Below, piece after piece: positions 42,338 to 50,918 of a stretch of DNA of 64,000 nt. Both the position numbers and the translations under genes were made by a program. The notes beneath the pieces are model-generated. The model worked only from the letters and a program-made list of their open reading frames with translations, had not been told where the DNA came from and did not search any database. This DNA is from Candidatus Bipolaricaulota bacterium (GTDB lineage: Bacteria > Bipolaricaulota > Bipolaricaulia > RBG-16-55-9 > DRXL01), in NCBI GenBank assembly GCA_025060395.1, contig JANXCC010000001.1, positions 276 through 64,275 of the forward strand. The letters run 5' to 3'. Every line of letters starts with the position of its first letter. The first letter of the stretch is position 1.

Positions 42338-42877
42338 TCAATATATGGGTTCAAGGAGCTCGTAACGCCCGTCTTTGTGGCGATGGAGGATCTGGAGTTC
42401 TTGGGTCTCCGCGTCCACAAAGATCAAAAAGTCTCTCTCGGCGCTCGATTCGAGCTGGAGGCGAGCCTCCTCGAGCGTCATGGGTTTGCGCAAGTAGACT
42501 TTTGTATATGTGATACTATCTTCACTGGGCGGTTGAGCCTCAGCGATGGCCCGCTGGCGGGCTTGAGCCACAGCTTGACGGGCCGGACGCTTCTCCCGTA
42601 GCTGATCTTTATACTTTTTGAGCTGTTGCTTGAGCTTATCGACGGCTTCGTCGATAGATGCGTACATATCGTCGGACTCAGCGCGGGCCTTCACAACCTT
42701 GCGCTTGACCAGATGAGCCACGATCTCCACAATCTGTCGTTCTTTCTCAACGTCCATGACGATATCGACGCTGACGATGCCATCGAAGAAACGGGAGAGG
42801 GCTTCAACCTTCTCAATAGCGTACTGATTGAGCGCTTCGCTCTCGGCCATGTGGCGTTCAGAGACTCGGATCTTCAT
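42338..42877 (-). CDS. hpf: Ribosome hibernation-promoting factor, long form
   Basis: I start at ATG 42877, giving 179 residues. Residues 1-100 are the S30AE domain (IRVSERHMAESEALNQYAIEK, VDIVMDVEKERQIVEI, DDMYASIDEAVDKLKQQLKK). A linker and the C-terminal dimer domain (ITYTKVYLRKPMTLEEARLQ, FLIFVDAETQELQILHRHKDG) mark long HPF, which joins two 70S ribosomes into an inactive 100S pair in stationary cells. A promoter ends 9 bases before this ATG, predicting a leaderless mRNA. An in-frame ATG three codons upstream overlaps the expected start point. Confidence 0.88.
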   Translation of the reverse strand: MKIRVSERHMAESEALNQYAIEKVEALSRFFDGIVSVDIVMDVEKERQIVEIVAHLVKRKVVKARAESDDMYASIDEAVDKLKQQLKKYKDQLREKRPARQAVAQARQRAIAEAQPPSEDSITYTKVYLRKPMTLEEARLQLESSAERDFLIFVDAETQELQILHRHKDGRYELLEPIY

Positions 42878-42886
42878 AACGGCCAT

Positions 42887-42915
42887 ACTATAACAGACCG
42901 AGGGAGAAAAGTCAA
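42887..42915 (-). promoter_or_regulatory. Leaderless-type promoter of hpf
   Basis: On the minus strand TTGACT (42910-42915), a 17-base spacer and TATAGT (42887-42892) lie 9 bases before the start codon. This is the same spacing as at 4983-5012. No ribosome site is present. Confidence 0.65.
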
Positions 42916-42998
42916 GGCAGGGACGAGAGAATCTCGAACCCTCCCCTTCTAGGAGAGCCACTGGAAACCCCGAGCTATCTAGGGTAATCTTATGCTAT

Positions 42999-43502
42999 AT
43001 GCAAGAGCGGATACGTCGAGCTACGGCAGAGGATCTGGAGAGGATCTTTGAGATCGAGCGGTTTTCGTTCTCGACGCCCTGGCCACGGGAGTACTTGGCC
43101 CAGCATTTGGGAGATGACGGCTTTGTTGTGCTAGAGTACGAGGGGCAAATTGTGGGCTACACAGTCGTCGGTGTTAAAATCCCTTCGTTTTTTGAGCGCT
43201 TGGAATGGCGGACGCGCGCGCTCCTGACTGGAGAAGAGCTCAGAGAGCCCGCCCCCGTAGGGCACATTCTGAATATCGCTGTAGACCCAAGATTTCGCGG
43301 TCGGGGCTTAGGCCAGCGTCTGCTCGAATACGCTCTCGACTACTGCCGATATTTAGGAGCCAGGCACGTTGAGCTCGAGGTGCGCACAAGCAATGCTGTA
43401 GCTATTCGGCTCTATCAGAAGTACGGCTTTGTGATTCGCGAACGGCTGCCCTATTACTACAGCGATGGTGAAGACGCCTTCGTGATGGTCAGAAAACTCT
43501 AG
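42999..43502 (+). CDS. rimI: Ribosomal protein S18-alanine N-acetyltransferase RimI
   Basis: The 167-residue GNAT protein starts IRRATAEDLERIFEIERFSFSTPWPREYL, the RimI signature with S-x-P-W. The acetyl-CoA loop NIAVDPRFRGRGLGQRLLEYA and VELEVRTSNAVAIRLYQKYGF with YYYSDGEDAFVM follow. A 20-residue insert (IPSFFERLEWRTRALLTG) between strands is longer than in E. coli RimI. It acetylates the N-terminus of ribosomal protein S18 and perhaps others. There is no ribosome site. TGGAAA, 17 bases, then TAATCT ends 8 bases before ATG, so it may be leaderless. Confidence 0.85.
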   Translation: MQERIRRATAEDLERIFEIERFSFSTPWPREYLAQHLGDDGFVVLEYEGQIVGYTVVGVKIPSFFERLEWRTRALLTGEELREPAPVGHILNIAVDPRFRGRGLGQRLLEYALDYCRYLGARHVELEVRTSNAVAIRLYQKYGFVIRERLPYYYSDGEDAFVMVRKL

Positions 43503-43516
43503 CTAGACGCGCGTGC

Positions 43517-44143
43517 TCAACAAGAAGCTTTGATATTCTGAGCCAGATGCTTTAGTATCCGGTCCACGTCTTCAGGGATATCGATATCCCATTGGGTTGG
43601 CTCCTCGTGTGAGGAGAGCTTGAGTTTGACAGCTGTGTTCCAATATTTCTGAATGATCGTGAGTCCGCTCTCGTCGTGGCGCAAGCTTTCAAACTCACCA
43701 AAGAGTTCTCTAGGGACGGCTACGGGGCGGCCTGGAGCCCCCCTATACAAGGGAAAGCAAAGCTTCTTCGTCTTGAGAAACGCTTCGACGACCCGCGCGA
43801 TCAACTCTGGGGTCATCAGGGGCATATCGCCTAGGAGCACTAGCGCTCCAGGTGCTTCTGGTGGGACGGCGGCTAGGCCAGCTTTGAGCGATTCTGCAAG
43901 GCCGCGCTCCCAGCGCGCGTTCACGACAATCTGTAGCTTTGGCGATTCCTTCAGCTCAGCGATAGCCGCAAGAGCCTTCTCAGATTCATATCCTAAGACG
44001 AGTATGATAGGCTCGAGCAAGGTTGCTAGTGCCGTCTTGAGAGTATGATAGAGCACGGGATGATCTCCCAGATTGAGAGAGAGCTTATTCTGCCCGAAGC
44101 GTCGTCCTGCCCCAGCAGCGAGCACGATCCCGGGAATGGCCAT
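43517..44143 (-). CDS. MobA/MocA-like nucleotidyltransferase
   Basis: The 208-residue protein has GIVLAAGAGRRFGQNKLSLNLGDHPVLYHTL, the NTP-binding start of the MobA-like family, with KL as the phosphate lysine. LVLLGDMPLMTPELI is the metal-binding motif, and WDIDIPEDVDRI closes the fold. It resembles MocA, which joins CMP or GMP to molybdopterin, but relatives act on other phosphosugars. No other molybdenum gene is in the window. A promoter 11 bases before ATG and no ribosome site point to a leaderless mRNA. Confidence 0.75.
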   Translation of the reverse strand: MAIPGIVLAAGAGRRFGQNKLSLNLGDHPVLYHTLKTALATLLEPIILVLGYESEKALAAIAELKESPKLQIVVNARWERGLAESLKAGLAAVPPEAPGALVLLGDMPLMTPELIARVVEAFLKTKKLCFPLYRGAPGRPVAVPRELFGEFESLRHDESGLTIIQKYWNTAVKLKLSSHEEPTQWDIDIPEDVDRILKHLAQNIKASC

Positions 44144-44154
44144 GGTTGATTTTG

Positions 44155-44184
44155 ATTGTAATAGAGGGTAAGAGGACGGTGCAA
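44155..44184 (-). promoter_or_regulatory. Leaderless-type promoter of the MobA-like gene
   Basis: On the minus strand TTGCAC (44179-44184), an 18-base spacer and TACAAT (44155-44160) lie 11 bases before ATG. Confidence 0.45.
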
Positions 44185-44189
44185 GGATC

Positions 44190-44218
44190 TTGACACTTAC
44201 AAGGTTTTATGTTAAATT
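44190..44218 (+). promoter_or_regulatory. Promoter of the first sialidase-like gene
   Basis: TTGACA (44190-44195) and TAAATT (44213-44218, 17-base spacer) share an almost identical spacer with the promoter at 45845, including a common TTTTATG. Confidence 0.6.
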
Positions 44219-44277
44219 TAGCTTGGCAGGAGTAACACCGTAACAAAACTTGGGTCCCACAAAAGGGGGTGGATGCG

Positions 44278-45768
44278 ATGAGATCCCTATGGAAGTGGGT
44301 TGTCGTGCTTGTTGTTGCAGGCGGGCTTGTAGTTGGAACAGCCAACGAGCCAGTCCGCGGCCACGAGGAGGTCCTTGAACCAGCTGTGCTCGAGGCCCAA
44401 CCGGAAGCCTGGACGGCCGTGACCCTTGGAGTTTCTGGACGGAGAGCCGGTGACTTCTTCATTGATGTCGATATAGACGTGGACCCGCGCGATCCGAATA
44501 ACCCGGACGATGATAACATCTACGTTGTAGCTACGCGCGTAGAAGGGAGCGATTTCATCCTCTTCTTGTATGTCTCGAAGGACAGTGGCAAGACGTGGGT
44601 CAAGTATCGAATTAAGACATGCTCAGGAATAGAGTGTTTCCAGCCACGGGTAGCGGTCGGCTCCTTCACGGAAGCAAACATCGTGGCGGTCGGCTGGCAG
44701 GATCTGACGCCGGGGAACCTCGATGTCTTTGTGCAGGCCTTCTGTATCCCAAAGTCTCAAGCTGCTGAGGTCCCACAGCTAGTTGTCGAGAGCGCCTTGC
44801 CACAGCTGCGCTGCCCTGACAAGCCTGCACTCCAACCCGATCCCAAGCAGGAGCCGCGCGATCCCTACGTTGAGGATACTAGCCCATTGCCTTTAATCCC
44901 GCTCACGGACGAGATGGTCAACGTCTCCAATTCCGATGCGATCTCGGGCAATCATGAGATCGGGGGTCGGGAGTGGGCCGGTAGCTGGGACTTGTCAATC
45001 AACTCTCATCCGAATTGTTTGACCAACGGCTTCCCGCTCATCTGGACCATCTGGGCTGAAGACATCAACGCGGATATGCTCTACAGCCTCTCCAAGGATG
45101 GCCAGACTTGGAGCGCTCCAGCTAAGCTGCCTTTCGCCTCAGGTCAAACGCGCTTCCCATCGGCTTATACTGACAGGAATGGCGTGATGTACGCGGGCTC
45201 GACCCTCTCTGTTTCACCAGCGGAGGTCTACTTGACAGCCTCGGACAATTGCGGGGCGAGCTGGGGCCCGGTGGTGAATCTGAGCAGTAATCCTGGCTTC
45301 TCCGATGCTCCTCAGGTGGCTGTCACCGATGATGGGAAGGTTCATATTGTGTGGGACGATACGACCGGGACAGCGAATGTAGATGATTTCTATACGAGCT
45401 GTACCCGCCAGGGTAATGTCCTCTCTTGCGCTCTTGCTAGGAGCATAGCTAAAGACGGGGCCTTCCCCACCCTCGCTACAGATGGAAAGGTGCTCTATAT
45501 GCCCTATCGCAATACACCTGGGGGCCGGACAGCGGGTGTGGGCTTCAGCTGCTCGACTGATGGTGGCGCGACGTGGTTGCCCGCTTATGAGCTACCAGGG
45601 TCAGCAGTGGCTAGCCCAACCTTCGTCATGCCTTGGGGATATGTCCACTTCTTGATGATCAAGGCAGCAGCGGCGGGGGATCGCGTCTACGTAGTCTGGG
45701 CTCAGGCAGGAGATGCACCAACAAGGTTCCTCAACGTCCGGCTGGCGTGGCGCAAGGGTTGTGGATAG
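44278..45768 (+). CDS. Exported sialidase-like beta-propeller protein 1
   Basis: ATG 44278 follows a G-rich site. In-frame GTG/ATG codons just upstream are possible starts. The 496-residue protein has signal peptide MRSLWKWVVVLVVAGGLVVG. Asp-box repeats SKDSGKTW, SKDGQTW, SDNCGASW and STDGGATW show a BNR/sialidase propeller fold. No sialidase catalytic Arg triad could be placed, so enzymatic activity is uncertain. The protein at 46066-47277 is a paralog with the same MxSLWKW start. A strong terminator follows. Confidence 0.75.
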   Translation: MRSLWKWVVVLVVAGGLVVGTANEPVRGHEEVLEPAVLEAQPEAWTAVTLGVSGRRAGDFFIDVDIDVDPRDPNNPDDDNIYVVATRVEGSDFILFLYVSKDSGKTWVKYRIKTCSGIECFQPRVAVGSFTEANIVAVGWQDLTPGNLDVFVQAFCIPKSQAAEVPQLVVESALPQLRCPDKPALQPDPKQEPRDPYVEDTSPLPLIPLTDEMVNVSNSDAISGNHEIGGREWAGSWDLSINSHPNCLTNGFPLIWTIWAEDINADMLYSLSKDGQTWSAPAKLPFASGQTRFPSAYTDRNGVMYAGSTLSVSPAEVYLTASDNCGASWGPVVNLSSNPGFSDAPQVAVTDDGKVHIVWDDTTGTANVDDFYTSCTRQGNVLSCALARSIAKDGAFPTLATDGKVLYMPYRNTPGGRTAGVGFSCSTDGGATWLPAYELPGSAVASPTFVMPWGYVHFLMIKAAAAGDRVYVVWAQAGDAPTRFLNVRLAWRKGCG

Positions 45769-45787
45769 AGCTTGTTGGCCATGTAGG

Positions 45788-45821
45788 GGGCACGGAAGGG
45801 TTCTTCCGTGTCCTTTTTTTT
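45788..45821 (+). terminator. Rho-independent terminator
   Basis: An 11-base stem (45788-45798 with 45803-45813, one G-U pair) with a GGTT loop is followed by eight T. It ends the first sialidase-like gene. Confidence 0.9.
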
Positions 45822-45844
45822 GGTATAGCCGGCATTAAGAGGGC

Positions 45845-45874
45845 TTGACATTTAAAGGGCTTTTATGCTAAGAT
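45845..45874 (+). promoter_or_regulatory. Promoter of the second sialidase-like gene
   Basis: TTGACA (45845-45850), an 18-base spacer and TAAGAT (45869-45874) lie upstream of the GTG at 46066. The untranslated leader would be about 185 bases, and I see no riboswitch in it. Confidence 0.6.
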
Positions 45875-46065
45875 TCCATCGAGCAGGAGCGCATGGACCA
45901 AAAAGCATCGTAAGGCCGAATAGTGTACCCTTAAAGGAGTCCTGCGCTAATGAAGTCCTGTTCTACATGAAGGGGGGGTGAGAATCACAAGGGCCAAAGA
46001 CGACTTACATTCTTCTCACGGTCTCAAAGACTCAAATTCTAATCCTTTATGTGAGGTGATCAGCA

Positions 46066-47277
46066 GTGAAGTCTCTGTGGAAATGGGGAGTTGTTGCAAT
46101 AGCTATTGCGCTCTTTGTGGTCTGGGGCAGCCAGGCGCAAGACTGGAAGATCCAATCGGTAGCTCAAGGGCCTGATGCTGCCAGGCAGCGTGTCTTGGAA
46201 CCCGATATTGCTGTAGCGCCCGCAGGCAAGGTCTACATCAGCTATATCGATCAAAAAGCCAATGCGATCAAGATCCTCCAGTTAGGGGGACCAACGGCCG
46301 AGCTGGTGCGTGATACGGGCCGCGTGGCCGGGACAACGGTTGCGGCTACTGATGAGCTCGTTTGTGTCTCGTGGGAGGAATTGAGCGACAGCTCCGGTGT
46401 GCACGAGATCTGGCAGGCATGCTGGAAGGCCGATCTCTCCGCTCTTGCTAGCGATCCCGTGCGCTTGTCTTCTGAAGGGATAATCGCCGGTCAGGCTAAC
46501 GGGGCTGGCTGGGGTGAGTTCGGTCTGAACTTTGATAACACCTTCGCTCCTGACGGCACACTCTATGCCGTTTGGACAGAGGACTACAGCAAGCTTGTAG
46601 CAGCTAGAACTGTTGGTGGCAATGTTCAGCGCTGCGGCGATTTCCCAGCGCTACCTATCCCTGATGCTCCCAATCGTTATCCCACAATCTACGTTGACGA
46701 TAAGGGTGGTGTCTGGGCTGCCGTCGGCGATGTCTCTAATCCACCCGGGCCGAACATCTGGGTCTTCTACTCCAATGATCAGTGTGCCAGCTGGAAGGGC
46801 CCTGTCGATGTCACCCCGACCGGCCTCTACAGCGATGGTGTGGGGATCGCTATCCTGGGCACCAAGGTCTATTTCGTCTATGATGAGGACCAGGGTGCTG
46901 ATCCTGGCACCGCGAACATCGACGTGACGACTTGCGATGCCACGCCTAACGGGCCGGCAAACTGCGCGCGCAAGACTGTCCACAAGAAAGGTGGCTTCCC
47001 CCATGTCGCTACGGATGGCAAGGGGCTGTACGTCACTTCAACAAACGAGAGTGAAGTGAAGTTCAGCTACTCCTGCGATGCTGGCGAGAAGTGGGTAGAG
47101 GCGCACATTCCAAACAAGTACAACCTGGGGTTCCGCGATCCGGACTTCGGAGCGGCGCTCTCGCGCATGCGTGTGGCGACCAGCCCAGGGTCATCTGACG
47201 TCTACGTCGTGTGGTTCTGGCGTGCTGAAGGCAGGAGCAACATCATGCTCGCCTCACGCCCCAAGCCTTGCAAGTAG
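46066..47277 (+). CDS. Exported sialidase-like beta-propeller protein 2
   Basis: This protein starts at GTG behind GTGAGGTGATC. The 403 residues begin MKSLWKWGVVAIAIALFVVW, a signal peptide closely similar to the upstream paralog. Degenerate Asp boxes (YSNDQCASW, YSCDAGEKW) and repeated APDGTLYAVW and VATDGKGLYV strands support a BNR-type propeller. It is about 90 residues shorter than paralog 1. Cysteine pairs near each blade suggest disulfides. A 12-base perfect hairpin terminates it. Confidence 0.75.
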   Translation: MKSLWKWGVVAIAIALFVVWGSQAQDWKIQSVAQGPDAARQRVLEPDIAVAPAGKVYISYIDQKANAIKILQLGGPTAELVRDTGRVAGTTVAATDELVCVSWEELSDSSGVHEIWQACWKADLSALASDPVRLSSEGIIAGQANGAGWGEFGLNFDNTFAPDGTLYAVWTEDYSKLVAARTVGGNVQRCGDFPALPIPDAPNRYPTIYVDDKGGVWAAVGDVSNPPGPNIWVFYSNDQCASWKGPVDVTPTGLYSDGVGIAILGTKVYFVYDEDQGADPGTANIDVTTCDATPNGPANCARKTVHKKGGFPHVATDGKGLYVTSTNESEVKFSYSCDAGEKWVEAHIPNKYNLGFRDPDFGAALSRMRVATSPGSSDVYVVWFWRAEGRSNIMLASRPKPCK

Positions 47278-47297
47278 GCCACTAACGTTGGTAGCTT

Positions 47298-47336
47298 GAG
47301 GGGCTAAGCTTTCGGCTTAGCCCCTCTTTGTTTCTT
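47298..47336 (+). terminator. Rho-independent terminator
   Basis: A perfect 12-base stem (GAGGGGCTAAGC with GCTTAGCCCCTC, loop TTTCG) is followed by TTTGTTTCTT. It ends the second sialidase-like gene. Confidence 0.9.
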
Positions 47337-47430
47337 CGAAAGTGGGGAGGTCAGGCAAGCGAATACCGTCACACGCGCTACGGGCAGCAAAGTCTTCGTT
47401 AAAGATGGCGGCTACTCGACCAATCGTGAT

Positions 47431-47697
47431 TCAAGCTTTTCGGCAGTCCGACCCGCGCACCCATAAGTCTATAATTTTGATCATCATCTCGTCGCTGATC
47501 GGCCTAGGAATCTCCGGGCTGACCCGTCCCTGCGCAATCCATAAGTTGATCGCAATAATGATCTCCTGATCATCAACCACAAAATCAGCGACATTGAGCC
47601 TCGCGATCAAACATGGGATAGTGCGGGACATCTCTTGTGCGGCAGCGCTCACGAGAAGGCCTAGCACGACTCCAAGCAACATCCAGCGAACTTTCAT
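47431..47697 (-). CDS. Small exported protein consisting mainly of a dockerin-like module
   Basis: The 88-residue protein has signal peptide MKVRWMLLGVVLGLLVSAAA. What remains is the two-helix module: FVVDDQEIIIAINLWIAQGRV and ISDEMMIKIIDLWVRG. It shares INLWI and DLW-x-x-G spacing with the tail of the 2932-3837 protein. No other domain is present. Its ATG overlaps the stop of the Lon-like protease (ATGA), so translation is coupled. It may be a free adaptor or a competitor for the binding partner of larger module-bearing proteins. Confidence 0.7.
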   Translation of the reverse strand: MKVRWMLLGVVLGLLVSAAAQEMSRTIPCLIARLNVADFVVDDQEIIIAINLWIAQGRVSPEIPRPISDEMMIKIIDLWVRGSDCRKA

Positions 47698-50096
47698 GGT
47701 GATTTCTCTCCCTCCTCTATAGCTTCTAATCTCTTGTGAATCTCCTCGAGGCGCGCCTCGACCAGAGCATAGAGCGTCCCCTGAGGGAATTTGCCCTCAG
47801 GGCCGCGCTCGCCAGCTTTGAGCCCAGTCAAGATCTCTAACCCCTCTTCAACAGTTCGGATGGCATAAATGTGAAACTTCCCCTCCCGCACAGCGTCGAT
47901 GATCTCTTGCCGGAGCATCAAGTTATCCCGATTCTGTTCGGGGATGATGACCCCTTGATCACCGGTCAGTCCCTGGATCTTACAGATCTTAAAAAATCCG
48001 TCGATCTTCTCGTTGACGTTGCCGATGGGCTGGATCTCACCCTTCTGATTGACTGAGCCCGTCACAGCTATGCCTTGCTTGAGAGGCACGCCCGCGATCG
48101 CTGAGATGAGCGCATATAGCTCGGCGCTCGAAGCCGAATCGCCGTCTATCTTCGTGTAGCTCTGCTCAAACGTGATGCTCGCAGAAAGACTTAACGGACG
48201 TTCTATCGCGAATTTCTCGCCGAGCCAGCCCTTTAAGATCAGGACACCCTTACTATGAATCTTCCCAGAGAGAGCGGCCTCGCGCTCGACGTTGAGCACG
48301 CCCTCCTTGCCCGTGAAGACGTTCGCCGTGATGCGTGTAGGACGCCCAAATGAGAAATCCGTCAACTGTAAGACCGAGAGACCGTTCACGCATCCGACGC
48401 GCTCTCCACGCGTGTCCACCAAGATATCCCCACGCGCGATCAGTTCGTGAATCTTCTCTTCGATCAGGCTGTTGCGATAGTATTTCTCTTCGATGGCGCG
48501 CTCCACGTGCTCGGCTCTCACGAAGCGCGCTCCCTCACGCTCCGCCCAGTAGGAGGCTTCCCGAACTATCGTCATCAGATCGCTAAACCGGGCGGAGAGC
48601 TTCTTTTGGTCCCCTGTGAGCTCAGCGGCGTACTCTACTAAGCGCGCTAACGCCGTCTTATGGAAGTGCTTGAGCCCAGGACGCTCTCGCACTCGTGCTG
48701 CGATAAACGGCCCGAATTGCTTGATATATTTCTCATCCCAGGGGAGCTCATCGTCGAAGTCAGCCTTTACCGAGAAGAGCTTGGGAAAATCTTCATCAAA
48801 CGTCTCGAGCATATAGTAGAGTTCCGGGCTACCGATCAGAATGACTTTCACGGAGAGGGGCACTGGCTCGGGCTTGAGGCTCTCTGTGGTTGTGAATCCC
48901 AGCATCGTGGCGGGATCTTCGATCGAGATGTGCCCGCTGCGCAGGGCGATCTTGAGCGCTTCCCAGCTCATCTCGTACTTGAGGAGGTTGTCGGCGTTTA
49001 AGACCAGATAGCCGCCGTTGGCTTCGTGGAGCGAGCCGGGCTTGATCATGGTAAAATCAGCAGTCATCACGCCAAACTGCACACGCCGCTCGATCTTGCC
49101 AAAGAGATTGGTATACGTCGCGTTCTCTTGCACGACGACAGGAGCCCCTTTGGTCTTGCTATGGTCGACCAAGACGTTCACCTTGTATCGCGTGAAGAGC
49201 TCGATCATGCCGGTGGGGATGGGGACCCCTTGGCCTTCGCCTTCGGGGGTAGGTTCGGCAAACTCCCGAATATTCTCCAAGATATCAGCTTCGACGTCCT
49301 CGAGGAATTCGACGACGCGGGGATGCTCCTGATAACGAGTCTGTAAGCGCTGGATGAGGGGGTTCACGGTGTAGAGCGCGATGTCTCTGTCGAGCTCTTC
49401 AATAGCTTTCAGACGTTGTTCTTCAATGTTCTCGAGCTGGGTCATGGCTTCTTGGATGATCTCTTGGAGCTCTTCGCGGTAGCGCGTGATCTTATGGCGT
49501 TCTCGTTCTGGAAGGTTCAGGAAGGCATCTTCAGTGAGGGGCTTGCCGTCGTAGAGGGGGGTGGCCTGGAACCCTAGGGCTGAGAGCTGAAAGAGAAATC
49601 CGCGGCGTTGCGCTTCACGCTCGACGGCGTTGGTCACTTTGAGGCGCAGCTCATTGAACTGCTCGTCTAGGCTCTGGCGCTTCTTTCTGTATTCTTCGCT
49701 GTGGTAAGCAGCAGGGATGCGTTCGCGCAGCTTCTCTATGAGATCGTCCATATCGGCGGCGAACCTTCGTCCCATGCCTGGGGGCAGCAGGATATATCGG
49801 GGGCAATAAGGGTCATCGAAGTTGTGGACGTAGCAGAGGTCTTGAGGTGGGGATTCCTTAAGGCTGAGTTTGTGGAGAAAGGCCTTGACGATAGAAGTTT
49901 TTCCCGTGCCAGGGCTGCCAGCAACATAGATATTGTAGCGAAAGTCTTTGATGCCCAAGCCAAGTTCGAGGGCACGTCGGGCGCGCTCCTGACCGATGAC
50001 GTCATCGAGGGGTTTGCACTCGGCTGTCGTCTCGATGCCGAAGATATCAGGATCACACCGCCGGCGCAGCTCTTCCGGTGTCACCCGCTCGGCCAT
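47694..50096 (-). CDS. Lon-like AAA+ protease (S16 family)
   Basis: The 800-residue protein has Walker A GSPGTGKTS near residue 60, then a long coiled insert (about 130-280), then a sigma54/Lon-like ATPase half (HEANGGYLVLNADNLLKYE). The C-terminal S16 protease has DGDSASS with Ser654 and Lys697 in NVNEKIDGF, the Ser-Lys dyad. The N-terminal substrate domain of LonA is absent. This matches the family of large cytoplasmic Lon-like proteases in thermophiles and proteobacteria, whose substrates are largely unknown. It is followed by the small dockerin-like gene. Confidence 0.88.
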   Translation of the reverse strand: MAERVTPEELRRRCDPDIFGIETTAECKPLDDVIGQERARRALELGLGIKDFRYNIYVAGSPGTGKTSIVKAFLHKLSLKESPPQDLCYVHNFDDPYCPRYILLPPGMGRRFAADMDDLIEKLRERIPAAYHSEEYRKKRQSLDEQFNELRLKVTNAVEREAQRRGFLFQLSALGFQATPLYDGKPLTEDAFLNLPERERHKITRYREELQEIIQEAMTQLENIEEQRLKAIEELDRDIALYTVNPLIQRLQTRYQEHPRVVEFLEDVEADILENIREFAEPTPEGEGQGVPIPTGMIELFTRYKVNVLVDHSKTKGAPVVVQENATYTNLFGKIERRVQFGVMTADFTMIKPGSLHEANGGYLVLNADNLLKYEMSWEALKIALRSGHISIEDPATMLGFTTTESLKPEPVPLSVKVILIGSPELYYMLETFDEDFPKLFSVKADFDDELPWDEKYIKQFGPFIAARVRERPGLKHFHKTALARLVEYAAELTGDQKKLSARFSDLMTIVREASYWAEREGARFVRAEHVERAIEEKYYRNSLIEEKIHELIARGDILVDTRGERVGCVNGLSVLQLTDFSFGRPTRITANVFTGKEGVLNVEREAALSGKIHSKGVLILKGWLGEKFAIERPLSLSASITFEQSYTKIDGDSASSAELYALISAIAGVPLKQGIAVTGSVNQKGEIQPIGNVNEKIDGFFKICKIQGLTGDQGVIIPEQNRDNLMLRQEIIDAVREGKFHIYAIRTVEEGLEILTGLKAGERGPEGKFPQGTLYALVEARLEEIHKRLEAIEEGEKSP

Positions 50097-50123
50097 CGTT
50101 CCCCCCTTGGATATACAAGGGGC

Positions 50124-50840
50124 TTAGCGAGAGACGCGGATCTCACTCTCCCCGACGACGGAAGCTACAAGGCGCGGTGAAAAGCTCGTCAGCAGCCCTT
50201 TCAGAATAAACGTGCTTGCTGAGACACTCGTCGGGACGATCAAGTCATAGATGACCGCAACCAGCTGCCCTTGGGAGAAGCGTTGAGTCCAGAGCCATTG
50301 CAGCTCGGCTTTCTTCAAGATCGCTCCGCCATTTTGGACTTCTTTCACCATCCAACCCTTGGGAGGGTCTTCGTCGAGTCCAAGCCCATTGATCGTCTGG
50401 TTGATCCTCAAGAGAATGATAATGCGCACCGTTTGTCCTGGGGTTACTATGCCACCAGGGGGCAGGGCCAACGATCGTCGCACTGTGACTGGGGCCTCAG
50501 TGACCTTCACAATCTTGCTAATTGAGCCCGTGGCACCGCGATTGTCTGTCACTCTTAGGTTGATGCGCCATTCCCCCCCGCGGTCGAAGAGCCGCGTGAT
50601 CGTCGGAACTGGCTTAGTCTCGTCGAATTTTCCGTCGCCGTTGAAGTCCCATTCGTACTTCACGATAGATCCATCGGGATCGCGAGAGCTTGACGCGTCG
50701 AACGTCACCAGGGTATTGGTGTCAGGATTTTGGGGAGTGAAACGGAAGTCAGCGCGGGGCGGAGTGTTGCTCTGGGCTTGAGAGACGAATAGCATCCCTA
50801 AGGTTGTCAGCAGTAGCATCATCGTGAAGACGCTTCTCAT
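50124..50840 (-). CDS. Exported PKD-domain protein with GLxLDE beta module
   Basis: ATG 50840 follows AGGAGGTCTG and gives 238 residues. The signal peptide (MRSVFTMMLLLTTLGMLFVS) leads to a PKD domain (PRADFRFTPQNPDTNTLVTF, KYEWDFNGDGKFDE, NLRVTDNRGATG). The rest is a beta module of about 120 residues with INGLGLDEDPPKGW, AVIYDLIVP and GLLTSFSPRLVASVVGE. The same module occurs twice in 52825-54957 and, diverged, in 50919-52799. It lacks the dockerin-like tail of its neighbours. It is the last gene of a run of three exported proteins. Confidence 0.75.
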   Translation of the reverse strand: MRSVFTMMLLLTTLGMLFVSQAQSNTPPRADFRFTPQNPDTNTLVTFDASSSRDPDGSIVKYEWDFNGDGKFDETKPVPTITRLFDRGGEWRINLRVTDNRGATGSISKIVKVTEAPVTVRRSLALPPGGIVTPGQTVRIIILLRINQTINGLGLDEDPPKGWMVKEVQNGGAILKKAELQWLWTQRFSQGQLVAVIYDLIVPTSVSASTFILKGLLTSFSPRLVASVVGESEIRVSR

Positions 50841-50918
50841 CGCACAGACCTCCTGACACAGTTTGACAGGTCTTCGGTGCCACGCTTTTTCAGCTAAACA
50901 ATGCAACAGAGAACTGTC

